Shown one piece after another: positions 14,427 through 20,690 of a DNA stretch of 23,003 nucleotides. Source of the stretch: a virus; IMG/VR virus record IMGVR_UViG_3300030044_000196, positions 1 through 23,003 of that record. The stretch is one strand, 5' to 3'. The notes beneath the pieces are model-generated. The model was given only the letters and a program-made list of their open reading frames with translations, did not search any database and was not told the origin of the DNA. Position 1 is the stretch's first letter; each line of letters starts with the position of its first letter. The position numbers and the translations under genes were made by a program.

Positions 14427-14487
14427 TGGCAGTTGGTTGCCAGCCTATTTGTTTTTGGTTGTTAAGAATCCTAAGGACAACTTAGGA
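14427..14487 (-). promoter_or_regulatory. Two hairpins in the leader of the ssDNA-binding gene
   Basis: The short gap before the ssDNA-binding gene holds two perfect dyads. TCCTAAG/CTTAGGA (14469-14487, loop 5) overlaps the stop of the 52-aa ORF. TGGCA/TGCCA (14427-14442, loop 6) lies about ten bases before the start codon. An A/C-rich unstructured stretch separates them. No Shine-Dalgarno is visible. The arrangement could be an autoregulatory RNA site or a weak attenuator; either is inference. Confidence 0.35.
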
Positions 14488-14640
14488 AAGTGTAAGAATA
14501 TAGTCAGCAACCTCTTGGAGAGTTGCACAGTAGTGAACGTCAGGTTGAGCTGGACCTTGACTGACGTCCAGTAGAGACTGTTCAGGTGGAGTAGAGACTA
14601 ACCATCCGTTGTTGATTTGACTGATGTGTATTTGTTTCAT
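14482..14640 (-). CDS. Unknown small protein, 52 aa
   Basis: A 52-codon ORF from the ATG at 14640 to TAA at 14482-14484, filling the gap between the Sak4-like gene (stop at 14649) and the ssDNA-binding gene. The product begins MKQIHISQINNGWLVSTPPE and ends CATLQEVADYILTLS. Two short strands around the N-G-W turn followed by a C-terminal helix (LQEVADYILT) give a sensible small fold, and this layout recurs in small phage proteins of unknown function. The leader is A-rich with no strong ribosome site. Probably translated; role unknown. Confidence 0.5.
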   Translation of the reverse strand: MKQIHISQINNGWLVSTPPEQSLLDVSQGPAQPDVHYCATLQEVADYILTLS

Positions 14641-14648
14641 TTTGTTTC

Positions 14649-15533
14649 TTATGCTTGTGGTTTGTTTGTGTCCACAAATTGTTTCCGGTACTTCTGGAAA
14701 GTTTCGTAATTAGCAAGGATGTACTTAGGTGCATCTCTCAATGAGGAAGAACCCCCGCCAAAGGTGTCATCACCTTGGATCTTCCAGAGGTGGAATGATC
14801 CATAGTTAATAGGTGTAGAAGCACACCATTCTTTCAGGGTAGTAGCGTTGATTCCAAAATACGACAAGGCTCTCTGTGTCTCATCATCAGTCTTTGGTTT
14901 AGCTATACACAACTGTCGGAAATAATCTGTAAAGTTAAGACCCATCTTGTCAGCTGCTTGACCTGTCAGGAGAGGGCTAATCTTACCATTGTACTCACCT
15001 TCTTTATCCCTCTCTTTCTGCTCATGACAGATGAATATCACATCACACTGAAGTGCTTTAATACAGTCCCACAACTCCTCGAAGTAGGCTTTCTTCAAGT
15101 CCCACTGGATGAACTTGTTAAATGTTCCTTTGGTAGAATGTGCCAACTCTGTCTCGTTAAACTTGTACCAGATATGATATGCTGTCTCAATGCCTGAGCA
15201 ACCATCAATGATTAGAGTCTGTTCATGTACCAACTTCAACCCCTCGGTTGAGAGCCACTTGGTAAGTGCTTCCTTCTTCGAGCAAGGAGCTTGAAGACCT
15301 GGTCTAGGGAGGATGGTGTCTACAAACTTAGGATCATAGAATGGTGCTATTGGAATGTCAGACCTGTGCAAGTGTGCAGAGACTTTCCTGTCGAAAGACA
15401 GGATGACTGGGTTAGGGAACGTCAGTGCTGAGGTAGTCTTACCAGAGAACGGTGCTCCCTGCACTATCAATCGTACTTGACTGTCCTCTGTCTGCGAAAG
15501 GAACTTACAGCCTTTGGGTGTGTATGGTGTCAT
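14649..15533 (-). CDS. Sak4-like RecA-fold ATPase (recombination mediator / annealase)
   Basis: A 294-aa P-loop ATPase with Walker A at 26-33 (GAPFSGKT), Walker B at about 106-110 (TLIID) and a downstream strand IFICHEQKERD (about 166-176) ending in a likely sensor. This short, single RecA-core layout without added domains is typical of phage AAA_24/Sak4 proteins, which work with a phage ssDNA-binding protein in recombination-dependent replication. The ssDNA-binding candidate is two genes downstream. The start overlaps the nucleotidyltransferase gene by four bases (ATGA). An alternative reading is a DnaB/RadA-like ATPase of other function. Confidence 0.7.
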   Translation of the reverse strand: MTPYTPKGCKFLSQTEDSQVRLIVQGAPFSGKTTSALTFPNPVILSFDRKVSAHLHRSDIPIAPFYDPKFVDTILPRPGLQAPCSKKEALTKWLSTEGLKLVHEQTLIIDGCSGIETAYHIWYKFNETELAHSTKGTFNKFIQWDLKKAYFEELWDCIKALQCDVIFICHEQKERDKEGEYNGKISPLLTGQAADKMGLNFTDYFRQLCIAKPKTDDETQRALSYFGINATTLKEWCASTPINYGSFHLWKIQGDDTFGGGSSSLRDAPKYILANYETFQKYRKQFVDTNKPQA

Positions 15534-15868
15534 GATAAGAAAAAGATGTCTACGCGTTTACCGTTGTACATGTACTTGATGACTTCTTTGTTATCATAGT
15601 ACTCTGCATGGATAGAGGTTCTGTCTTCTGCATCTACAAGACCAAACTCTGACAACATCTTGTTGAGATATTTTCTGTCAATTTGACCTGTCTTGTGTGG
15701 GTATATAAAGATATCTAAATCTTTAGTACTACTACCTCTATGCAGGACTGAACCTCCAAGAGCTACATGATAATGATTGTAGATCCTCTCGATCTTTGTC
15801 TCAAGAGCTCTGGCTACAACTAGAGCTTCCTCCAGAGACCACATCATGGGTGTAGGTGTTGGTGTCAT
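15530..15868 (-). CDS. Minimal nucleotidyltransferase (MNT/pol-beta fold)
   Basis: A 112-aa protein with the diagnostic G38-G39-S40 motif, then D50-L-D52 (GGSVLHRGSSTKDLDIF) and a third acidic residue, D107 (RVDIFF). All three predicted metal-binding aspartates of the pol-beta nucleotidyltransferase superfamily are therefore present. Nothing beyond the catalytic core is encoded, as in minimal nucleotidyltransferases that attach nucleotides to proteins or tRNA ends. The start may instead be M8 or M9, after the repeated Thr-Pro leader. It overlaps both neighbours by four bases in a nucleotide-metabolism group. Its substrate cannot be read from sequence. Confidence 0.7.
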   Translation of the reverse strand: MTPTPTPMMWSLEEALVVARALETKIERIYNHYHVALGGSVLHRGSSTKDLDIFIYPHKTGQIDRKYLNKMLSEFGLVDAEDRTSIHAEYYDNKEVIKYMYNGKRVDIFFLS

Positions 15869-16254
15869 TGCTTTGTGATTTGTTTGTCTAACAGTGGCTT
15901 AAGATCCGGCGAGCGGAAGGAAGGTCCTTTGATCCACTTACCACTCTTGTCTTTGTGCCCGTCAATGAACTTAGACATGTTGGATGAATGGACTTCTTGG
16001 AAGATAGGATCAATGTCCATACCATGAGCTACTGCTGTTCCAAGTACGACGTACAACAGATCAGCAATTGCGTCAGCGATCTCTGTGAGATCTTCTCTGA
16101 ATTGAGCAGCATTATACTCATCCAGTTCTTCCTGAATTAGTGCAACTCTTAATGCACGAATATCTGCACGGTCTGGTAAAGTTGTCGGCCTGTCAGGACA
16201 CTCTTGCTCAGCCTTCAACATAAACTCACGAACTTGTTCTTGCTCTTTCATCAT
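15865..16254 (-). CDS. MazG-like / phosphoribosyl-ATP pyrophosphohydrolase-like NTPase
   Basis: A 129-aa, all-helical protein with the family's acidic metal site: E42-E43-x-x-E46 (QEELDEY) in one helix and E58 to D65 (EIADAIADLLYV) in the next. MazG-type enzymes hydrolyse NTPs or dNTPs to monophosphates plus pyrophosphate; phage versions are thought to adjust nucleotide or alarmone pools. The C-terminal part includes SNMSKF and a Lys/Gly/Ser loop, often seen in this subgroup. GGAG lies upstream of the start; ATGATG offers two adjacent starts, and the first is used here because it overlaps the previous stop as ATGA. It lies next to the dNMP kinase, supporting a role in the dNTP pool. Confidence 0.75.
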   Translation of the reverse strand: MMKEQEQVREFMLKAEQECPDRPTTLPDRADIRALRVALIQEELDEYNAAQFREDLTEIADAIADLLYVVLGTAVAHGMDIDPIFQEVHSSNMSKFIDGHKDKSGKWIKGPSFRSPDLKPLLDKQITKQ

Positions 16255-16760
16255 ACTTTTATCTCCAATACTTTTGTTAGTAGATCTTTCAATGTTCCAT
16301 TGTTCTCAATCACTTTGTCAAACTTGTAGTCATCCAACTCAATCTCTGATGGATGCTTGTCTGTGGTGTCGTCATACATCTTTGTCACTCTGATGACAGA
16401 ACCACCCTGCTTTCTCACCCACTCTGCTTCGTCGAAGAAGCGAACATCAGGTATCAATAGAACTTTAAACCCTGACCTCTCGAACTGAGGAAGTGCTTCC
16501 TCTACTTTCCTTACCCAGTAGTCATGGCCATATAGATTACGTTTGTAGTCTGTACCATGACCCTGTAAGATAAGACGGAAGGCATCCTTGTGACTCTCAA
16601 TGAAGTCAACAGTAACACCGTACATGATTGCTACTTCGCGCTTCAAAGCATCAGCAAAGTGATACCTGATGGCACTACCTTTCGGTAGATTGGCTGCAAG
16701 TAGAGATGCTACTGTGTCTTTGCCTGATTTCTTCTTACCAGAGATTCCGATGATTTTCAT
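16251..16760 (-). CDS. Deoxynucleoside monophosphate kinase (dNMP kinase)
   Basis: A 169-aa kinase starting MKIIGISGKKKSGKDT, a P-loop at residues 8-16 of the GxxxSGKD type typical of T4 gp1-like phage dNMP kinases. IPDVRFFDEAEWVRKQGG (about 103-120) is the second conserved block, with the Asp-Val-Arg of the lid/substrate region. The length is shorter than T4 gp1 but normal for compact phage versions. It would convert dNMPs, including those from host DNA breakdown, to dNDPs. The ATG overlaps the stop of the nuclease gene (ATATGA), and the next gene starts by ATGA, so these genes are co-translated. Confidence 0.8.
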   Translation of the reverse strand: MKIIGISGKKKSGKDTVASLLAANLPKGSAIRYHFADALKREVAIMYGVTVDFIESHKDAFRLILQGHGTDYKRNLYGHDYWVRKVEEALPQFERSGFKVLLIPDVRFFDEAEWVRKQGGSVIRVTKMYDDTTDKHPSEIELDDYKFDKVIENNGTLKDLLTKVLEIKV

Positions 16761-17815
16761 ATGTCATTATAGTTAAGTGGATCGTGGTGTACTTGTTTGA
16801 AATTTCTCTTGAGAAGGACGTTCGCAACGTTGTCTGGATTCCTGCAACAGTCCCAGAACTGACACTTCACAAAGTTCTTCTCAGATACGTTCTGATACTT
16901 GATGCAAGTACCATTGATGATCCCAGTCTTTGGGAAGTAATTAGTCCTGATTGCTTCTGAGATCTCCCTGATCTTAGCATCAACCATCAACTGGAAGTTG
17001 TCGATCTCTCCGCCCGCAGTGAGGAATACCTCCGAGCGTTCAAAGGATGTAGCATTAGGGTCTTTGTCGAGGAAGATTGCGTCGATAAAGCAACCTATGT
17101 TTGTCTGACCTAACTGACCAAGTACAGATGTAGGGTGCATAGTGCCCATCAGCTTGATCGCTAGCTTGTACATCCTCAATTGCCTTGACAACTCGTACTG
17201 CTGGAAGTAACCTCTATTGTCCCAAGTGCCAGAAGTCTTCCAATCACCAAGAGCATAGCAACCGTTCTTGAACTTACCGATCTTGTCGATTGTTCCACAG
17301 AGGTTTACAATGATGTAATCGTCTTCGTAGTACTTGATTGAGAAGGTAACCTCTGTTGCTGGTTGCAGTAAGTTCTTCTCACCTTTGCAGGCAGGGCAAG
17401 GACCTTGATCTAACTGCCCACTCCCTCTACACCTCCAACAAGGAAGGACTAGTTGTAGTAACTCGAATGAGTTCTCTTGCATGACAAAATCAGTCCACAG
17501 ATTCATACAGACTGTCGATAGGTGCCTTTCGTCTCTCAGGTAAGGTTTCTTGGGGTGGTCCCTTGTGGGAATCTTAAACGCATCAAGAGCATACTTCCGT
17601 GCAATAGGCAGTTGCCCACCAGTCTTGTATGCCACGTCAATGAACTTATGAACCGCAACTCCATATGTCAACTCAGGTCCATTCAGGAGTTCTTTATAAC
17701 CACCTGTTGGTTGACCACTCTCTGCAACACTACCAACAACTGTTCGGTAGAAATCTAGGATGCAGGATGAGTGACCTAGAGAAGTGGAGTCGATATTGAT
17801 AATCAGTTTACTCAT
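16757..17815 (-). CDS. Cas4/RecB-like PD-(D/E)XK exonuclease with Fe-S cysteines and inserted DnaJ-type zinc motif
   Basis: A 352-aa nuclease. Core motifs are H56 (GVAVHKFI), D177 (GTIDKI), D191-W-K193 (GDWKTSG) and a Q212/Y216 helix (SRQLRMYKL), matching the PDDEXK_1/RecB-Cas4 family. C18 near the N-terminus plus C304, C318 and C323 or C324 near the C-terminus fit a 4Fe-4S staple like that in Cas4 and AddB. Unusually, residues 126-145 contain CWRCRGSGQ, then CPACKG: a CxxCxGxG repeat pair like one DnaJ zinc-finger module, inserted before the catalytic residues. It probably resects DNA ends for recombination with the Sak4-like ATPase. The ATG overlaps the upstream gene by eight bases. Confidence 0.8.
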   Translation of the reverse strand: MSKLIINIDSTSLGHSSCILDFYRTVVGSVAESGQPTGGYKELLNGPELTYGVAVHKFIDVAYKTGGQLPIARKYALDAFKIPTRDHPKKPYLRDERHLSTVCMNLWTDFVMQENSFELLQLVLPCWRCRGSGQLDQGPCPACKGEKNLLQPATEVTFSIKYYEDDYIIVNLCGTIDKIGKFKNGCYALGDWKTSGTWDNRGYFQQYELSRQLRMYKLAIKLMGTMHPTSVLGQLGQTNIGCFIDAIFLDKDPNATSFERSEVFLTAGGEIDNFQLMVDAKIREISEAIRTNYFPKTGIINGTCIKYQNVSEKNFVKCQFWDCCRNPDNVANVLLKRNFKQVHHDPLNYNDI

Positions 17816-18164
17816 TTACAAGTGCTCCTGCTGGATGACCTTTGTAGGTGTAGTTTTCTACAACATACTTGAATGAGAGAAAAACAGCATTAATACACAT
17901 ACCACCATCATCAACACTGGTGATCAGTCCCCTGCCAAGGGGGTTACTAACCACCTCTCCCACCGGAACTTCCTCCACAGTCCAAGGACGATACTTTGGT
18001 TCTGGTTTGATGCGATAGTACTCAGGCGGGCTAGAGAAGTTGATTGTCTCTCCTGGAGTAATCGCTGACCAAGTCTGGTATTGGATAAGATTAATCTCCA
18101 ATGTACTACCCTCACTCCATGCTTTAATGATTGGCCACATCTTCTTAGCTTGTTCTTGATTCAT
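17808..18164 (-). CDS. Conserved-looking phage protein of unknown function, 118 aa
   Basis: A 118-aa protein. The central segment PPEYYRIKPEPKYRPWTVEE (about 46-65) is a pattern recurring in many small phage proteins that combine a modified 'PEYYRIKPE' strand with a following 'PW-x-x-EE' turn. The second half is beta-rich with a Gly-rich loop (SNPLGRGLITSVDDGG). No catalytic or metal site is visible. GGAAG precedes the ATG. It overlaps the previous gene by four bases and the nuclease gene by eight. Role unknown; its place among the genes behind the putative sigma-54 promoter suggests expression together with replication functions. Confidence 0.6.
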   Translation of the reverse strand: MNQEQAKKMWPIIKAWSEGSTLEINLIQYQTWSAITPGETINFSSPPEYYRIKPEPKYRPWTVEEVPVGEVVSNPLGRGLITSVDDGGMCINAVFLSFKYVVENYTYKGHPAGALVNE

Positions 18165-18403
18165 TTTCTTCCTTTCTTTTTTGTGATAAACTCTGGATCA
18201 ACTCCCATCGCAATCAGAGCATCCATTGCTCGTTTCTTGCTTGGTGATATATAAGGAGCTGGTTCAGTTTTCTTTGGTGTTATTGTTCTTGCTCTCTCAG
18301 GTCTAGTGACGTTGAGAAATGGTTCGAAATGCTTTAGAAGTTCTGCATCAGATAACTTCTCCAACTGATCAGCAGAACAGTCTAGCAGTTGGGTAAGAGT
18401 CAC
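18161..18403 (-). CDS. Unknown small protein, 80 aa, GTG start
   Basis: An 80-aa protein starting with GTG, which overlaps the stop of the upstream gene as GTGA. It begins with a helical, acidic part (about 1-32, TQLLDCSADQLEKLSDAELL), followed by a Pro/Lys-rich basic middle (about 35-58). A short helix and a Lys-rich tail (ITKKKGRK) follow. The split between an acidic helix and a basic tail is typical of small phage adaptor or nucleic-acid-associated proteins, but I recognise no family. Confidence 0.55.
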   Translation of the reverse strand: MTLTQLLDCSADQLEKLSDAELLKHFEPFLNVTRPERARTITPKKTEPAPYISPSKKRAMDALIAMGVDPEFITKKKGRK

Positions 18404-19032
18404 AGCGATGTCCTTATGATACTGATGTGCCTCTCGTCAACGGCGTACTGTACTCCACGGACAGTTGACAACATCGTCTTGATGTCAACAATCTCCTCTG
18501 GAGAGAGGGCTAAGTTGTCCTGTGTGAAGGGTTCCCAGTTGTCAGAGTCCTCTATCCAATCTGTCATCTTCCTATACCAGACTGGTTTGCCTTCGCGCGG
18601 GGCGACAAGGACTGGCTTTAGACCATCAGTCCCAGACAACCCAGCAAGGAAGGAGATACGAACACCGAGTCCCCTGACTCGTTCTACTTTCACAGAGTCA
18701 TACCACCGTTCATAAATGCCAGCTTTGTCTAGTCCATTCTGTGGTTCAACAAGGAATCTGATTGATTGATTGACTCTATTATACAGAGTCTGTGATGACA
18801 CTCCAGTCTCAGGTGTACACCATTGAGAGTAGTAGTAGATGATGTTCTCACCAGTTTGAATCATCGCGTCGATGGCCTCCTTGATCTCAAGGGCATATAC
18901 CTTCTTGTAGTAAGGTGCGTTAGATCGGTGTGACCAACCTGCTGGTTTAGTTGATGTTAACATGTTGACTAGTTTCTCTGAAAGTTTCTGCGAAGGGAAG
19001 AGTGCCTTGGCTAGGTCCTCAGGAGTGTTCAT
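18400..19032 (-). CDS. Unknown protein, 210 aa
   Basis: A 210-aa soluble protein. The N-terminal half looks helical (residues about 1-85: EDLAKALF, then LSEKLVNML and KEAIDAMI). The middle is beta-rich (about 112-155, KVERVRGLGVRISF, then LKPVLVAPREGKPVWY). It is rich in Tyr and Trp, has a single cysteine and no P-loop or metal motif. The ATG overlaps the stop of the 89-aa gene by four bases and its own stop overlaps the next gene as GTGA. It is the second gene after the putative sigma-54 promoter. I cannot assign a function; nucleic-acid or host-protein binding are both open. Confidence 0.6.
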   Translation of the reverse strand: MNTPEDLAKALFPSQKLSEKLVNMLTSTKPAGWSHRSNAPYYKKVYALEIKEAIDAMIQTGENIIYYYSQWCTPETGVSSQTLYNRVNQSIRFLVEPQNGLDKAGIYERWYDSVKVERVRGLGVRISFLAGLSGTDGLKPVLVAPREGKPVWYRKMTDWIEDSDNWEPFTQDNLALSPEEIVDIKTMLSTVRGVQYAVDERHISIIRTSL

Positions 19033-19298
19033 ACTTCCTTCTCGTAGATTTGCTCCATCACAAACTTGTGAGTTCTGACGATTGCACCTGGCTCAAACTG
19101 ACAAGCCATCCGAAGAAGGATCATTGCATCTTGGTAGCAGAGATGGATACGAGTAGGTTGTTGGTTCTCTGTGAACGAGAGATCAATGAATGTCTTTGCC
19201 ACGTAAGAACCACAGACCATACACATCTGTTTGGATTCTTTTGGTGCGGGTGGAAAGCTGGGAAGTGGAGGCTGTTCCTCTGTGTTGTTTAAACTCAT
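19029..19298 (-). CDS. Unknown 89-aa protein with CxxC motif, first gene after the sigma-54 promoter
   Basis: An 89-aa protein with a Pro-rich N-terminus (about 8-20) and a possible small metal site: C26-M-V-C29 and, about 25 residues later, H-L-C (HLCYQDA). The remainder is a short helix-rich domain. The ATG lies about 25 bases downstream of the transcription start expected from the sigma-54-type promoter, with three tandem AATCA units in the leader and no obvious Shine-Dalgarno. It overlaps the next gene by four bases. As the leading gene of this transcription unit it might have an early or regulatory role, but that is inference from position; the zinc idea is tentative. Confidence 0.55.
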   Translation of the reverse strand: MSLNNTEEQPPLPSFPPAPKESKQMCMVCGSYVAKTFIDLSFTENQQPTRIHLCYQDAMILLRMACQFEPGAIVRTHKFVMEQIYEKEV

Positions 19299-19333
19299 AG
19301 TGATTTGATTTGATTGGTGTGGATGTTTTACTC

Positions 19334-19350
19334 AGCAATTTCTGTGCCAA
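19334..19350 (-). promoter_or_regulatory. Sigma-54 (RpoN) -24/-12 promoter
   Basis: The - strand reads TTGGCACAGAAATTGCT. Against the consensus YTGGCAC-R-N4-TTGCW every defined position matches, and the essential GG and GC doublets are exactly ten bases apart. It lies in one of the few intergenic gaps of the minus arm (19299-19374), directly after the NtrC-like ATPase gene and pointing into the downstream operon. The expected start is near 19323-19324, leaving a leader of about 25 bases before the ATG at 19298. The upstream TGCCA/TGGCA half-sites could form an additional dyad. Activity depends on a host RpoN, which the window cannot show. Confidence 0.7.
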
Positions 19351-19374
19351 GAATATGGCAAGTATAACTCCTAA

Positions 19375-20253
19375 CTATGATATACTCCCCCACACATTGT
19401 AACGAATAACATACTTCTGGATTGATCGGACATTGTGAGACAAGTCCAACTGACCAGCCTTTAATGCTCCGCCCCACTGCTCTAAGAACTTCCCAGAGTC
19501 AGATAGAGATCGAGCAATAGGTACTGTGTCACCAAGACGAGCCTTCAATGGAGTGATGTTCAATGTCAACGTAGAAATACGAGCAAGAAGATCTTCACGG
19601 AACTCCCTAGTCTTAACCATCTCCTCTAGGTTCCTATTAGTTGCAAAGACAAACTTACAGTCAATGTCCTCCTCGTCAACTGCACCTACCTTACAGATCT
19701 TATTCTCTTGGAGAACCCGTAGAAGTTTTGACTGCATTCCAAGTGGCAGTTCTCCTACTTCATCCATGAACATTACACCACCTTGGGCCTCAGAGATCAA
19801 GCCATTCTTTGTTCCAGTTGCACCGGTGAAAGAGCCCTTCATGTGACCAAAGAGAATGGACTCAATAAGTGTCTCAGGAATACCAGCACAGTTCACTGCC
19901 TTGAAGGCACCCTTGCGGGCGGCAATCATAGAGGATGCAATGATCTCTTTGCCTGTACCAGTTGCACCATAGATTAGAACAGCGTGTTGACTCTTAGAAG
20001 CCTTGAGTGCTCTATCTTTCATCTCCAACATTGCCTGATCTTCTGTGATGAATCTCTTCAACTTCAACTCACCTGCACAGAGCGTATCAACAAGACGAAA
20101 GGAACCATCAGTACACGGTTGAATTGTGTATGGAAGTTTGCCTCTATCAATATAGTCTTGGACGATAGGAACAAAGTCTTCCCCGTTTGCAAGCTGCATC
20201 TCTAATTGAAAACGAGAGAGTGTTTTAGTGGGGGTAGTAGTGGGTGGTGTCAT
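19375..20253 (-). CDS. NtrC-type sigma-54 activator AAA+ ATPase lacking receiver and DNA-binding domains
   Basis: A 292-aa protein. Residues about 1-75 are a non-receiver N-terminus. The bEBP AAA+ core follows with Walker A GATGTGKE (96-103) and ESILFGHMKGSFTGA with loop 1 GSFTGA at 140-145, a variant of the sigma-54-contacting GAFTGA. Walker B is D164-E165 (FMDEVG), sensor I N206, arginine fingers R219 and R225 (FREDLLAR) and sensor II near R276. It ends shortly after sensor II, so the usual Fis-type helix-turn-helix is absent. Such activators can work from solution without DNA binding. A matching RpoN promoter lies just downstream. The ATG overlaps an upstream in-frame stop as ATGA. Confidence 0.85.
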   Translation of the reverse strand: MTPPTTTPTKTLSRFQLEMQLANGEDFVPIVQDYIDRGKLPYTIQPCTDGSFRLVDTLCAGELKLKRFITEDQAMLEMKDRALKASKSQHAVLIYGATGTGKEIIASSMIAARKGAFKAVNCAGIPETLIESILFGHMKGSFTGATGTKNGLISEAQGGVMFMDEVGELPLGMQSKLLRVLQENKICKVGAVDEEDIDCKFVFATNRNLEEMVKTREFREDLLARISTLTLNITPLKARLGDTVPIARSLSDSGKFLEQWGGALKAGQLDLSHNVRSIQKYVIRYNVWGSIS

Positions 20254-20312
20254 ATAAGTTTCTTGTACTTCGCGATCAAGTCATCATACTCAAGTAACTT
20301 CTGCTGGAGAAC
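20250..20312 (-). other. 20-codon in-frame extension after the stop of the 125-aa gene
   Basis: Directly after the TGA of the 125-aa ORF the same frame stays open for 20 codons (LQQKLLEYDDLIAKYKKLI after an initial Val), which look like a charged amphipathic helix. It closes with a TGA overlapping the ATG of the NtrC-like gene as ATGA, the junction used throughout this operon. No ATG, GTG or good ribosome site starts this stretch. It may be a readthrough tail, the end of a gene truncated by a point mutation, or a small ORF frameshifted near its start (ATGAGT at 20317-20312). Confidence 0.35.
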
Positions 20313-20690
20313 TCATTTGTTTCCTTTCTCCTTTTGTGATTTGTTAAATTGTTTCTCACACCATGCTTTCCAGATGGACTGAGCCTTCTCACCGGTGTAA
20401 GTGAGTCGATGGTTTGCTTGGACTTGAAGAGTGGTGTATGGAATCCATTCGTCAATGATGCCAAGATAGAATGCTCTCTCTAGCATCGTTGTCTCCTCTC
20501 GAAGCTGTGACCCTGCACCAACAAATCCAGGATACACAACAATAGCTGGTGCCTCACACTCAAACTCATGACCATGAACTGTTGGTTGAGTTGGCTTTGA
20601 CTGACGCCTATAGTTCCCATCAGCTGTACACCAACCAGTCCAAGCGTACTGAACCTTGTTTAGGTCAACGACTATGCGATTATTTTTCAT
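20313..20690 (-). CDS. Unknown protein, 125 aa
   Basis: A 125-aa protein beginning MKNNRIVVDLNKVQYAW. The first 55 residues appear beta-rich with a Gly/Asp/Asn loop (TADGNYRRQSKP). The middle has two strands (APAIVVYPGFVG). The C-terminal third is helical and basic (KAQSIWKAWCEKQFNKSQ, then KEKGNK). It is rich in Trp and contains three cysteines without a clear metal pattern. It overlaps its upstream neighbour by four bases; downstream the frame continues past the stop (see 20250-20312). I recognise no family. Its position directly before the NtrC-like ATPase could mean a link to regulation, but this is only proximity. Confidence 0.55.
   Translation of the reverse strand: MKNNRIVVDLNKVQYAWTGWCTADGNYRRQSKPTQPTVHGHEFECEAPAIVVYPGFVGAGSQLREETTMLERAFYLGIIDEWIPYTTLQVQANHRLTYTGEKAQSIWKAWCEKQFNKSQKEKGNK

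Noticed and set aside
14426-14442. Sigma-54 promoter before the ssDNA-binding gene (CTGGCAACCAACTGCCA on the - strand)
   Set aside because: The GG and GC doublets are only nine bases apart instead of ten and the -12 box is poor; better explained as a small hairpin.
17924-17945. CCCC...GGGG dyad in the 118-aa gene as a terminator
   Set aside because: It is inside a coding region, has a very short loop and no T-run, and neighbouring genes continue without a gap.
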